Below, in pieces: positions 45,591 through 56,779 of a stretch of DNA of 64,000 bases (its first letter is position 1; each line of letters starts with the position of its first letter). This DNA is from Meconema thalassinum (Eukaryota; Arthropoda; Insecta; Orthoptera; Tettigoniidae). The position numbers were made by a program, and so were the translations under genes. The notes under the pieces are model-generated. The model was not told the DNA's origin. It searched no databases and worked only from the letters and a program-made list of their open reading frames with translations. The stretch spans positions 156,915,890 through 156,979,889 of the forward strand of contig OX336397.1 of NCBI GenBank assembly GCA_946902985.2. Direction: 5' to 3'.

Positions 45591-46108
45591 CTTGTGTTTG
45601 GAGTTTCGCTGTTCACGTCGGATTTTCTGAATTTCATATTTTAGGCTTACACTGGGTCAACCATGAAAGATGCCGGGCGAAGCTAGTTATAAATAAGGAA
45701 CCTCTTGGAATTAAGTAAAGATCCAGGCCTTTTCAGTACTGTCTAATTTGAGTGGGTAACGTCCACAGAGTGTGACGCTGTCAGAGTGGGCTAAGTGCAA
45801 TGGGAGGTGTAATTAGGAAATAAATCTCGTGTTTGTAAATCATGCGCACGCCTGATGGAGACATGAGCTCGGCGATCAATGTATAATGCGCAGGCCACAC
45901 TTTGAGTGATTGCTGCCAGAGCTTACTGATTATCCTTGTTATCTGCCCATAACTTAAGCTACTGTTGTTGATGAAGAAATTGACACACAAGTTGTAACTC
46001 ATGAGCTCTGGGTTCGATTCCCTCAACACCCTCCTTAGAAGTGTTTTATTTTTACGAGGGGCGTATTATTTTGTTTTACACTTAATTGTTTTCTACCCAA
46101 ATGAAGTA

Positions 46109-46782
46109 CGAGGGCAGATCAAAAAATAAGTTGCACTTCCCAGCTATGGCCATTTATTACACCACCTATACCACAGCAACACGCCTATAACGACATACAA
46201 TGTAACGTCACTTTTCCACATAGTTTCCAAGAGACTCCAAACATTTCTGCGAACGCACAACCAACTTGTCGATGCCGGATGCATTGAAAGTTCCTCTAGC
46301 GTTCTGCAACCACACGCAGACAGCGGCCTTCACCTCTTCATCGGTCTGGGAATGTCGACCACCATTCTGTCTAATGATCGCATTCACACTGTTGACATTT
46401 GCACGGGTCCTGGACGTTGCGGGCCTGCCCTCGCGATATTCGTCCGTGATATCCGTGCGTCCGTCTTCGAATAGCTGACACCACCTTACGATCCCTTGCC
46501 GGGAAATGGCCCGCTCCCCATACACAGCACTAATTTCACGATGAATGTCCGTGCAATTCTTCCTTTTGGCCAATAGGAAACGGATTGTCGCACACACCTC
46601 ATATTTTGAGTGAACGTCCAGTCGACGCACCATTGCATTTGGCCGCTATTCACACCATACAAGACGAGACACCACAGCGACCTGCCTAACAGACGTGTGG
46701 GCAGTGTCTGTCCCTTTCTCCGCTAAGTCCACGTTTGTGACACACAGCGCGTTAGTGCAACTAAATTTTTGATCCACCTTCG
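46109..46782 (-). mobile_element. mariner-like element, deletion derivative
   Basis: 674-bp element with imperfect inverted repeats of about 30 bp (left CGAGGGCAGATCAAAAAATA, right read inward CGAAGGTGGATCAAAAATTT) and a TA target duplication (46107-46108, 46783-46784). The minus-strand frame 46208-46633 starts MVRRLDVHSKYEVCATIRFL, the HTH start of a mariner transposase. It passes through a second HTH with GRPATSRTRANV and jumps to the terminal block DEEVKAAVCVWLQ...NYVEK. The catalytic D,D34D domain between them is missing, so it cannot transpose on its own. Confidence 0.85.
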
Positions 46783-46786
46783 TACA

Positions 46787-47150
46787 TTACACGTCAGTTG
46801 TTCCGTCCACCTTCTCAACATAATCACCTTGTAACTTTATGCATGTTTGGCATCGATGTGTCAGTCTCTCCAGACCTTCCTGAAACCATTCCTTCGGAGT
46901 GCTGCGTTCCCATGCCTTGATAGCTGTGTCCAGTTCTGCAAAATACGCAAATCGGCGGTGATAGTCACTTGGTGCCAAGTCGGGAGAGTATGGTGGATGT
47001 GGCAGCACCGTGAATCCCATTTGATCAATGGAAGCGGTAGTCTCACGTCTAGTGTGGGGGCGGGCATTGTCATGTTGCAGAAGCACCATTTTACCCCATT
47101 TTCCTCGCCGCAACCGAAACAACAATCGATGCAATGGAAGCATAGGGGCA
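46787..47150 (-). pseudogene. mariner transposase C-terminal fragment
   Basis: A minus-strand frame of 118 codons contains HDNARPHT and, 34 residues after its aspartate, YSPDLAPSDYH, which is the last two catalytic acids of a D,D34D mariner transposase. It ends QGDYVEK before a terminal extension. The first catalytic acid and the DNA-binding part are not recognisable upstream (47150-47390), where frames are broken. It is a different copy from its neighbour 46109-46782. Confidence 0.8.
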
Positions 47151-47523
47151 GTCCACCGCCAAAGAAATGTCGAACAGTGCCATCAGCTGGTAAGCGAATG
47201 GCGACAGAGTTCTGGGACACAAAGGTCATCATCCTCATTGACTCGCTGGAATTGGGGACCACGATTAACAGTGCAGCAAATGTGGCAATCCTTAAGCACT
47301 TACGTCGTGCCATTCAAACTAAGCGGTCAGGAAAATGGGCTAATGATATTACAATAATATTTTCAATTGAATAAAAAAATTAGGCAACACATTTAGTTCT
47401 GAGGAGAAAATCGTTTCCTTTGGCAACCCTTTTCAGTGCAGATGATTAATTATGCTTAGTGATACAATTTGAATGAGATTAGCGTAAATCATCGTTTTAC
47501 ATTTATCATGAAAAAGAAATATA

Positions 47524-48367
47524 AGGTGCGTTCAAAAAGTAACGAGCCGGAGGCATAATTACAGAAACCTGAGAAGGCCCTGGCTGTTGAGGCACTTGTC
47601 CCACTGTGACACGAAGCGGTGAATGGCTGTCTCATAAAATACCCTGGGCTGCGATGTGAACCAGTTCCGCACGTACAGCTGGACTTCGGCGTCCGAGGTG
47701 AATCATTGGCCCCGCAGAGCCCTTTTCAGGGGACCAAACAGGGCGTAATCACAGGGAGAGAGGTCTGGACTGTATGGAGGGTGGCCGAGAACCTCCCATT
47801 TGAATTTCTGCAGGAGTGCCGCGACTGTGTTGATCGTATGAGGTCGTGCATTGTCGTGGAGTGACCACGGCGGCTATGGCGTTCACTGTCACTCGGCGGT
47901 CCTGGGTAATGAGTGCATCAACCAGCTGGACATTGTCATCGGTAATGCATGGGGGGTGCCCCAGACCGGGCATCATCGGCTAACGACACCCGTCCTTCCC
48001 TGAAGCGCTTGTGCCACGCCTTGACCCTTGCAAGGGACATGCAGTGTTCGCCATACACTTGTGACATTCGGCGATGAATGTCCTTTCCCCCTACTCCTTC
48101 CGCTGTCAGAAACTAAAAACACCTCTTTGCTCTTCGGTTGACGCCACCATGTCACTGTTTGAAATGCAACTGGCAGCGTTGGACGATTGATGCATGCTGC
48201 TGCTCGCTTTGTAATGTCACGTGACGTGCACGCGTGCCCTCTAGTGATGGGCTGTAAACTTCCACGCTATGGTCGGAACCACACCTCGTTACACACGCCA
48301 CGATTAGCCGATGTCATCACCGGTTTGCGCATTCCAGCCTCCGGCTCGTTACGTTTTGAACGCACCT
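47524..48367 (-). mobile_element. mariner-like element with decayed transposase
   Basis: 844-bp element with 31-bp terminal inverted repeats differing at one or two positions (AGGTGCGTTCAAAA(A/C)GTAAC) and TA duplications at 47522-47523 and 48368-48369. Broken minus-strand frames show HTH-type parts near 47973-48155, an ITDDNVQLVDALITQDRRVT block (47749-47976) and a YVRNWFTSQP-like terminal block near 47640. The catalytic centre is deleted. Confidence 0.8.
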
Positions 48368-48576
48368 TATACATACACAACATAACGGAAAAAGAAATAT
48401 GATAAGTCATAAACATCCGGGTCCTAGTAATGATATTCAACAAGTTCGGATTGGATTCTAAAAGCTATCCGAAAATTTTCTCAAACATTATCCGTAGCTT
48501 ATCCGCTGTCCGCACGGCGAAATATTTTGCGTATATCCGCGGGGTTATCCACGCAGGGCTTTAGTCAAGGCCCTCT

Positions 48577-48750
48577 CCCTATATTATTCTGCTAAGGTCC
48601 CATTCCAGTTTTGTACCGAAAATAAGGTCCCATTAACACCAACCTACACATATGGGGTACCTACAGGTTCAGCATAACCCAATGCGTACGCGAAACGCAC
48701 TCACTTACTCTTTAAATGCCTCACGATTAAATAAATACCTTAAAACAAGT
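48577..48750 (-). repeat. dispersed repeat, inverted partner of 3303-3470
   Basis: Reverse complement of 3303-3470 over nearly its whole length. The element type is unknown. Confidence 0.65.
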
Positions 48751-48949
48751 ATATTTACAGTGGAATACTGAAAGAATGCAACACGGTAACCATGGTAACA
48801 GAATCTCACAGGTCCATCTAATTCTCTAAGACGCAATGCAATTCCAATTATTACATTACTGTGAAAGTTTCCAGATGGTTATAAGATTATCACTGAACCA
48901 AATTAAGCTGTAAAATCCATCAATACATACAATATAATGCGCTTAAGGG

Positions 48950-49130
48950 GGTCAAGGGGCACTCTAGATTTTTTTCACGCAATTTTCACGTGCGAGTGTG
49001 GTACGAAAAGTCTTTTTCAACCGACTATAAAGGGTTCCGAAAATCACATTTAAAGGCCCTTAAATTAACAGTGTCTGTGATTCCCAGAAAACTAACTTCG
49101 CTCTGATATACCGATGATGGAATGGCAAAA
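48950..49130 (+). repeat. dispersed repeat, copy 2
   Basis: Relative of 165-330, with the CCAGAAAACTAACTTCGCTC core. No ORF. Confidence 0.5.
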
Positions 49131-49249
49131 CCCTAACCACTGCACCAGTAGCTGAATTGATAAAGTCTGATTATTCATACCAAGGATAAATCAGTCATAG
49201 CATTCATGATTGAGATTTTGCTAAGTGTACTCTTTACAACTAGAATATT

Positions 49250-49280
49250 CGCGGGCGAAGCCGCGACGGGTAATGCTAGT
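49250..49280 (+). mobile_element. Helitron-like 3' terminus
   Basis: Perfect 5-bp hairpin CGCGG-GCGAAG-CCGCG (49250-49265), then ten bases and CTAG at 49276-49279 followed by T. Same design as 2968-2998. The 5' end was not found. Confidence 0.5.
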
Positions 49281-49465
49281 AATAATTAAACTAGGTGTAG
49301 GTTTCAAGACAGATTCATAAGCAGGCTCTTGGTGGGGCGTAGTGCAGGCCATGGAGCAGTAGAAGGTAAGTGCGTGAACACAGCGTTTTATTTCTAAAAT
49401 CCGCTACCTGTGTGGGAATCGAACCCACTACCTCTCTACCGACTGAGTTCAAACAATCAAATGTA

Positions 49466-49830
49466 GTTGTGTTGGTGTAGCTGCGACATCGTGGTCATAA
49501 TAGCCCCGTCTATTTGGGTGTGTGAAAATGAAATATTGTGTGTTAACCTGTGTTATTATAATGGTTGTAGTGTATGAATGTGTAAACTGGAGATAGGATT
49601 GGGAAGTAGGTGGCCGTGGCCTCAAGTTTGGAACTATCCTCGTATTTGCCTGAAGTGGAAGAAGGAAAACCACTACCTGTACCAGGATCGCTGAGATGCC
49701 TCACGAAGCTGAGTGTACCCTGTTTCAGTCTTCATATTAGAGTTAGAATTTCTTGGCAGAGCCGGGAATCGAATCCAGACATCTGAGACAACAGCCAAGA
49801 ACCCTAGACGCTACAGCACCAGGTGGTCAA
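49466..49830 (-). repeat. SINE (family H)
   Basis: The minus-strand head at the right reads CACCTGGTGCTGTAGCGTCT with B-box GGATTCGATTCCCGG. The body contains the AGTGGTTTTCCTTCTTCC and GGCCACGGCCACCTACTTCC blocks. Confidence 0.6.
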
Positions 49831-49904
49831 TTACAGGTACACTCCCATATTTCCTGTGTTAACCGACCGAAACATAATGTCTTATTTTAAAGACAGGCTT
49901 TGAA

Positions 49905-50230
49905 GCCTCCATGGCTTAGGCGGCAGCACGCCAGCCTCTCACCGCTTGGTCCGTGGTTCAAATCCCGGTCACTCCATGTGAGATTTGTGCTGGACAAAGC
50001 GGAGGCCGACAGGTCTTTCTCCGGGTACTCCAGTTATCCCTGTCACAATTACATTCCTACAACACTCTCCACCCTCATTTCATTTCATCTGTCCTTCATT
50101 TAGTCATTGTCCCAGGGAAGTGCGACAGGCTTCGGCAGCCGGCACAGTTCATATCCTCGCCGCTAGATGGGGGTTTCATTCATTCCATTCCTGACCCGGT
50201 TGGTCGACTGGAAGCAGGCTGTGGATTTTC
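49905..50230 (+). repeat. tRNA-derived SINE (family A), full length
   Basis: Head GCCTCCATGGCTTAGGCGG, B-box GGTTCAAATCC, body AGATTTGTGCTGGACAAAGC and CCGCTAGATGGGGG, and 3' end CAGGCTGTGGATTTTC. The frames overlapping it are not genes. Confidence 0.85.
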
Positions 50231-50558
50231 AAAGTCAGGCTTTATCTGGTATGAGGAAACATTTCAACCTTGGGGTTGTCCGCAGGCACCTGGCGGGGCG
50301 AGAATCTCAAACAATCATTCACCGGGACTCAAACCTGGACCGAACAATGCTCCACTATTTGTATAGAAAGCCCTCCACTCTAATGACGTAGAATGAATAT
50401 TAATGTATTGCAATCCAATTAGCAATTAGCAGCCCGTCATCACATATTGAAATTATTAAAAATATAAGCAATCAAAGTCGAGTATTTTGAATGAGTGTTC
50501 GTGACCAATGGAGTTAATTACTCAAAAAGCAAACAGTGATTGAACGTTTTTATCAACC

Positions 50559-51215
50559 GTGTCGCTGCAGGCCGTGCCGGCCAGTAATAAGGTTGCAGTG
50601 TTGCACAACGACCAGATTAATTCAAGAAAAACAATTAATACCATAATAACAAAAGTTCATCTGTATATGAAACTGGTGAGGCCAGCACTTATATACGGTT
50701 GTGAAACTTGGGCGAGATCAACAACGACAGAAGATTCAATATGTGCGTTTGGAAGAAAGGCACTTCAAAAAATTTATGGACTCGCCTACAATAACATGGA
50801 AGGTAAATGGGAGAGACGAAAGAAAGAAGACCTGTACCAGAGATTTGGGAAGCAACACATTGGACGAATATTGGGACAGAGGCGACTACAATGGTTTGGG
50901 TCATCATATGAGCGGACGGATCCCTTCTTAAGAGAGTTCTCCAATCTCAACCCATGGGAAAACGCCCAAGAACACGATTGAAGAAAGAAGTCGAACCGAC
51001 AGCTGTGGAGGATGATGCTAGAGACCGGAAAAGATGGAGTGCCATCTGCAGCAAATACCTCCTCTTGTGATTGACTGGCTTTTTTTTTCTTTGTAATATT
51101 TTATTGTTTTTGTAATATTTGTAATATTTTCTTTTCCTATTGTCTTTCTGCTGTAGGCCTAAAGGGCCCGTTCAATGCAATAAATGCTGATGATTATGAT
51201 GATGATGATGAATAT
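50559..51215 (+). pseudogene. LINE ORF2 C-terminus with (GAT)n tail
   Basis: The frame 50559-50981 contains TIITKVHLYMKLVRPALIYG and CETWARSTTTED, then a KWERRKKEDLYQRFG segment and RRLQWFGSS, as in the C-terminal domain of LINE RT proteins. After a frameshift the end reads RKRWSAICSKYLLL (to 51068). A 3' UTR follows with GCCTAAAGGGCC and a terminal (GATGAT)n tract at 51190-51213. It is 5' truncated. Confidence 0.75.
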
Positions 51216-52801
51216 TTTTAGTAATAAGAGCTGTACCTTTCCTTTTATATGCACTGTGTAGGAATTCTTTATTTTGTTCTTTAATAGTTCGGGAAATCTT
51301 ATAGTAAGTTACTGTGAACTGTCTGAGAAAGCGAAGCGCGCCAACTGTCTAGGAGCACCGAACAGATCTCAATAGTTAAGGGTATGGCAGAGTAAGTCTT
51401 ATCTCAACAGTTAACTCGGCTGGTAGTTTCGTGCTAATTGTAACAAGAGAGCCGAGGTGCGGACGGAGACATACGTGATGCTCCGTCAACTGCCGATGTC
51501 TTGCAATGTAATTTGCGCTTACTTGTGACACTCGTGGTTCTTTCTCGCCCTCTTATATAACTTATATCATTCTGTTCTCGTGAAGGTTTTCATGTTGACT
51601 AACTTATAGCCTAATCCATTTAATCCGGTGACAATGTGATGTTCTCTGAAATGCGGCATTCGCGATGAATGAGGTAGGCCTACATCCGTTTTTCCGCGCA
51701 AATGAATACAGCTTTCCCACATATCAAGCAGTCCATACCACATACCCCCTCCCCTAATGAAAATAGTGCAACATCCGTAACAATTATTCGCCGGCCGACA
51801 CTGTCTGAAGGTGAATTATCTGCTGGAGAAGAACGTGGTGAGAAAATCATTACTAACTTACTACATCAACAAAGTTGTTAATTTGTTTTACGGGCTTGGA
51901 AAATCATGGATATCAGCCCCCTGTACTGGTGTTAGTGTTCCTGTGATGACTATGATAAGGATCGCTTTGGTACTGTACCCGTATATTCGAGAGGCGGTCT
52001 GTCAGATATCCGAAGCACCGCTGGATTTGTAGACCCTGACTGCTCCGGCTTAAATACTAGTCAAGAATCCACTCCAACATGACCCTCAAGAATATACGTA
52101 GCGGGAAATACGATGAAACTGTGAATTACATATATGCGCTTAGCTCAAAGTAGAGCACCTACCTTGCGTTCTTGGGGATCTCGTGGTCAGCCTCTGGACC
52201 TAAAATGGGTTTATAATATAGTGTGTGTGTGCAAAATATTATTTTGTGAACTATTGCTCTCCACTGTCCTTAAACTACGCCTTTCCCGTTAAATAAGAAT
52301 GACTAGTTAATACGCTAGATATTTTTTCCTCTGGGTTGGTTACCGGGCAAGGTCTTGGGATTAAACTTCTCTTCGGAGGCCAAACACTATTACTATGATT
52401 ACTATCATTATCAAATTTACTATTATTATCAAAATTATTGTTATTATTATGTTTATTACGATTTCACCATATAAGTGGGATAAATCAACATAATCATCGG
52501 CTTATTTGCAAGACGGTATGACAGCTTATTTTAGGGTGGCAGATTGAGAAACGAGCGGACAAGTGAACAGGTCTCCAAGACGACGGCCTTCTGCAGGATG
52601 TATTCCCAATATTTCAAGATTGCGAGCCAATGATTTAGGTAGGGATGATGCCGGCAAAGGAGACCACTATGAGCATTTCCTGTCTCCACAATTGCCGTAT
52701 TTCATCAGCCAAGGGCAGATACTTGGTGATTTCCTCTATTTTTATTATTACTCTTTCGTTTCGGCCAACTAAGGAGCACAACATTTCAACTATTTCATTT
52801 T
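51216..52801. other. no recognised feature
   Basis: No repeat family or gene was identified. Frames at 51811-52032 and 52563-52772 lack known motifs. A TTATTA-rich stretch lies at about 52388-52460. Confidence 0.45.
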
Positions 52802-52817
52802 AGCTATAACATTAGCT

Positions 52818-53463
52818 TGCCACGGTGGGTGAGTGGTTATCGTCTTGGACTACCAACCTCAAGCTTGCAGGTTCGCTTCTGGCCGTGGTAAGTGATTTTT
52901 GAAAGGCGACAAAAATCACAGTACGCATGTCATACGTTGTTGGAATATTATAATAATTTTATTAATGCAGCCAATGGCCATGCACAGGACGGGTCAAGGA
53001 AGGGATATTGGAAGGAAATCGGCCGTGGACCTATTGAAAGGAAACTTCCCGGCATTTGTCTGGTGGTGAAGATGGGAAACCACGGAAACCATTTTCTGGA
53101 TGGCTGAGGTGGGAATCGAACCCACGCTCTCCAGATGCCAGCGAGGCACGAGGTAGCGCCTTAGCACTCTCGGCCACCGCGGCCGGTTTGTTGGAATATT
53201 AGAATACTCATTTGAATTGAGGAGGCCGTGTTCGAATGGCAAAATTAATCTCGAAATTTTTCTCCAACACAAAGTTCCTCCTTTCTCCACTAGAAAGCGC
53301 TATAGTGTCAAGGGGTGCTTAGATACCGTATCTAACCTCCTTGGCTTTCATAGCATGCTAAGAAACAACAAAATTCGACGTGCAAGCTGCCCTCTGGGCG
53401 TCAAATAACAAAGTTTGCACCCAGCATCCGATGCCATACGATATTATCATTATTATTATTATT
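52818..53463 (+). repeat. SINE (family D) carrying a nested SINE
   Basis: Plus-strand copy with head GCCACGGTGGGTGAGTGG, B-box GGTTCGCTTC and a 3' (TTA)n tract. It is flanked by 16-bp duplications with one mismatch, AGC(T/C)ATAACATTAGCT, at 52802-52817 and 53464-53479. The family E SINE 52951-53187 interrupts it. Confidence 0.85.
52951..53187 (-). repeat. tRNA-derived SINE (family E) nested in family D
   Basis: Minus-strand copy with head CCGCGGTGGCCGAGAGTGC, B-box GGGTTCGATTCCCACC and body TTTCCGTGGTTTCCC. It has a perfect 14-bp target duplication TTGTTGGAATATTA (52937-52950 and 53188-53201). The head resembles a leucine- or serine-type tRNA start. Confidence 0.85.
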
Positions 53464-53645
53464 AGCCATAACATTAGCTCGGTGTTCCTTAATTCGTAGA
53501 CGGTGTTGTTCCTTTCCAGGTTTCAGCGTCGGCTTTTGTTGGAAACTCCTATGTTCTTAAGTTGGTTACGCTCCGGGATATCTTCACATGAGATCCCAAT
53601 CTCGTGTATCTCACTGAACCAGGCACCCTTTGCATTTTATGTTAG

Positions 53646-53790
53646 TCCGCCACGTTGCGCAGTGGCTAGCAATGACTCTTGGCTGTCACCACTGAGGCCC
53701 GAGTTCAATTTCCGGATCTGCCAAGACATTAAATTCTGGTCTGAGAGCTGGAACGGGCTCAACTCAGTCTCATGACACAAAACTGAGTAG
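53646..53790 (+). repeat. SINE (family H), left part, split by a retroposon
   Basis: Head GCCACGTTGCGCAGTGGCTA and B-box-like GAGTTCAATTTCC, then GAACGGGCTCAACTCA-type body. The sequence resumes at 54527 with GAAGAGGTGGGTTCGAGTCC and runs to about 54720. Confidence 0.65.
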
Positions 53791-54526
53791 ATGATGATGA
53801 TGATAATTGTTGTTTTAAGGGGCCTAACATCTAGGTTATCGGCCCCTAATGGTTTGGGTGATCGTGAAGATGAAAATAAAATGTAAACTATAACTAAAAC
53901 TAACCACTAACTTATATACTAGAAGAAGAAATGGAAAACAAAAGGAGAATAAGGCAAATAAAGGACAGGAGGAAAAAAATGCCCTCAACCCTCGAAGAAT
54001 GCGGATTGAGGGACTTGGAAGGAAGGAGAGCCATGAGAGGCCGATAGGAATGTGAAAGAGGAGAGGGTCCACCCCACAGGGAAGGGACAAAAGGGGAAAA
54101 CCGGACCCAGCTCATGAATCCCTAGGGGTCGCCAACTCCCAAACTCACCAGCCGTGAGCCCCTGAGGGTGTAGCAATATCCAGGGTGCGCCAGACGTGGT
54201 GAGGCTACATACACCCTGCCTCCTTGAGGGCCTTGAGCAGAAGGGAGGAGATAACATGAAAAGAAAAAGAAGGCTGACCCCTCGCAGAAGGAGGCTATCA
54301 GAAAAGATGAGACAAGGGCCAATTAAGGCGCGAAAGGCAGAGATTCCCTAGGCCTTGGATACTCTAATACCGTCGGGGTCGGAAGAGAACAAGAGTTGAC
54401 TAAGTGAGGTCGACAGGAAAGAAGATAGAGAGGAGCCCGGCACAAGTAAGTGGAAGCAATGCCGGACTCAGCTGGGGCCCCGTGGTCGCCAACACACGTC
54501 CCACAAGATGTGAGCCACTGGGGGGA
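53791..54526 (-). mobile_element. retroposon family K, full copy in a SINE
   Basis: 736-bp minus-oriented copy. It is flanked by duplications AAAACTGAGTAG (53779-53790) and AAAACTGAGAAG (54527-54538) with one mismatch, both derived from the interrupted SINE. Confidence 0.8.
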
Positions 54527-54720
54527 AAAACTGAGAAGAGGTGGGTTCGAGTCCTACCTCAGCCATCCTGGAAGTGGTTCCCCGTAGTTTCCCCACTTCT
54601 ACTTCAGGCAAAAGCCAAGGTCACTTTCTACCCAAATCCTACCTCGATTACGAATACACACCCTGGTACAGACAACACAGTGACACAGGTTATCGGACGT
54701 GGTAACATGACCACGATGTT
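54527..54720 (+). repeat. SINE (family H), right part
   Basis: Continuation of 53646-53790: GGGTTCGAGTCCTACCTCAG, CCATCCTGGAAGTGG, then GTTATCGGACGTGGTAACATG at the end. Confidence 0.6.
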
Positions 54721-54759
54721 GCAAAGCACCAACAACACCTCATCTTCCGTGATAACCTA

Positions 54760-56110
54760 ATTCTTCGAGGGGTCAGACATCGTCTTTTCTTTTCATGATA
54801 CTGTATCTCCTGCTTTCTGTTCAAGGCCCTAAAAGAGACGGGGTGTGTGTAGCCCCACCCTGGGTAGTGTGACACCCTCAAGGGCTCATGGTAACTTCTG
54901 CCTTCTGCACAAGGCCCTAAAGGAGGCGGGGTGTGTGTAGCCCCACCCTGGATATTGTTACACCCTCAAGGGCTCATGGTATCTTCTCCCTTCTGCACAA
55001 GGCCCTAAAGGAGGCGGGGTGTGTGTAGCCCCACCCTGGATAATGCTACTCCCTCAAGGGCTCATGGTATCTTCTCCCTTCTGCCCAAGGCCCTAAAAGA
55101 GACGGAGTGTGTGTAGCCCCACCCTGGATAGTGCTACACCCTCAAGGGCTCATGGTATCTTCTGCCTTCTGCCCAAGGTCCTAAAGGAGGCAGGGTGTGT
55201 GTAGCCCCACCCTAGATAGTGCTACACCCTCAAGGGCTCATAGTATATCCTGCCTTCTGCTTAGGCCCGAGGGGCGTGGTGGCTCAGCGGTCTAGCTGTA
55301 TGCCTCTCACCAAGGCGGTCCGGGTTCGATTCCCGGTCAATGCATGTGAGATTTTCGAAGTGAAATGCCATGTCCTGTGGTTCGGATTCCACGTAAAAAG
55401 GAGGTCCCGTGGCTCATGATCTCAAGATTGACGGTCACGTTAAACTACAAGCTTCCTTCCTTTTTTCCTGCTTAGGCCCTAAAGGAGGCGGGGTGTGTGT
55501 AGGCCCACCCTGGATAGTGCTACATCCTCAAGGGCTCACAGTATCTCCTGCCTTCTGCTCAAGGTCCTACAGGAGGCGGGGTGTGTGTAGCCCCACCCTG
55601 GATAGTGCTACACCCTCAAGGGCTCACAGTATCTTCTGCCTTATGCTCAAGGCCCTAAAGGAGGCGGTGTGTATGTTGCCCCACCCTGGATAGTGTTACA
55701 CCCGCAAGGGCTCACAGTATATTCTGCCTTATGCTCAAGGCCCTAAAGGAGGCAGTGTTTATGTGGCCTCACCCTGGATAGTGTTACACCCTCAAGGGCT
55801 CACAGTATCTCCTGCCTTATGCTCAAGGCCCTAAAGGAGGCGGTGTGTATGTAGTCCCTCCCTGGATAGTGTTACACCCTCAAGGGCTCACAGTATCTCC
55901 TGCCTTATACTGAAGGCCCTAAAGGAGGCGGCGTGTATGTAGCCCCACCCTGGATAGTGTTACACCCTTCAAGGGCTCACAGTATCTCCTGCCTTATGCT
56001 CAAGGCCCTAAAGGAGGCGGTGTGTATGTAGCCCCACCCTGGATAGTGCTACACCCTCAACGGCTCAGTGTATCTCCTGCATTCTGCTCAGGGTCCTGAA
56101 GGAGGCAGGG
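54760..56110 (+). repeat. 88-bp minisatellite grown inside a retroposon K copy
   Basis: About 12.5 tandem units with starts near 54823, 54911, 54999, 55087, 55175, 55262 (interrupted), 55562, 55650, 55738, 55826, 55914, 56003 and 56091. Each unit has CAAGGCCCTAAAGGAGGCGG, TAGCCCCACCCTGGATA and ACACCCTCAAGGGCTCA. It is the reverse complement of an internal block of retroposon K (for example 42395-42500), minus about 18 bp. The flank 54765-54815 continues the retroposon sequence outside the amplified block, which shows where the array arose. Confidence 0.9.
55269..55467 (+). repeat. SINE (family F), full length, in the minisatellite
   Basis: Head GGGGCGTGGTGGCTCAGCGG, B-box GGGTTCGATTCCCGG, and a body with CATGTCCTGTGGTTCGGATT ending AAGCTTCCTTCCTTTTTT. 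It is flanked by a 12-bp duplication of the satellite sequence CTGCTTAGGCCC (55257-55268 and 55468-55479). Confidence 0.85.
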
Positions 56111-56190
56111 TATCAGTCAACATTTGCATACACCCAACTATACGGGGCTACATGACCACTATTTGGCAAACCCCCTAAAGAATCAGCAAT
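56105..56190 (+). repeat. SINE 3'-end fragment (family H)
   Basis: GGTATCAGTCAACA and TATACGGGGCTACATGACCA match the end at 34990-35110. It directly follows the last satellite unit. Confidence 0.45.
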
Positions 56191-56366
56191 AGAGCAACTA
56201 TGTATCCCTTGGAGAAAAAAGAAAATGCGATCGGTTAATTGTGTTAACGTCATGAATGCCACGTGGCCATAGAAAGTAATCAACATAGCGTCAGTAATTT
56301 GTGTATATAAATCCAGGCCACACCGTTTTCTAAACTCACCACTATCTTTAACCGGACATTTTTATT

Positions 56367-56739
56367 TCATTTTATCGTATGGCCTCGGATGCCGGGTGCA
56401 AGCTTCGTTATTTGACACCCAAAGGGTACCTTGCATGTCAAATTTCGTTATTCCTTGAAGCACTATGAAAGTCAAGGAGGTTAGATATCTAAGCTCCTTG
56501 ACACTACAGCTCTTTCTAGTAGAGAAATGAGGAACATTGTATTGGCGGAAACTCCCGAGATGAATTTTGCCATTATGAACACGGCCTACTGAATTCAAAT
56601 GGGTTCTTTGACATGCCAACATCGTATGACATGGTGTCGTAATTTTTGGCGCCTTTCGAAAATCACTTACCACGGCCAGGAGCGAACCTGCAAGCTTGGG
56701 GTTAGTAGACCGACACGTTAACCACTCACCCACCGTGGC
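56367..56739 (-). repeat. SINE (family D), first of three in a row
   Basis: Full-length minus copy, head at the right (GCCACGGTGGGTGAGTGG), with the (TAA)n tract 56742-56777 separating it from the next copy. The long frames here are read-through of the SINE. Confidence 0.8.
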
Positions 56740-56778
<39 letters not shown>

Positions 56779-56779
56779 T

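Noticed and set aside
47028..47374. Plus-strand frames of 109-175 codons over the mariner fragment
   Set aside because: The recognisable transposase motifs (HDNARPHT, YSPDLAPSDYH) are on the minus strand, so these frames are shadows.
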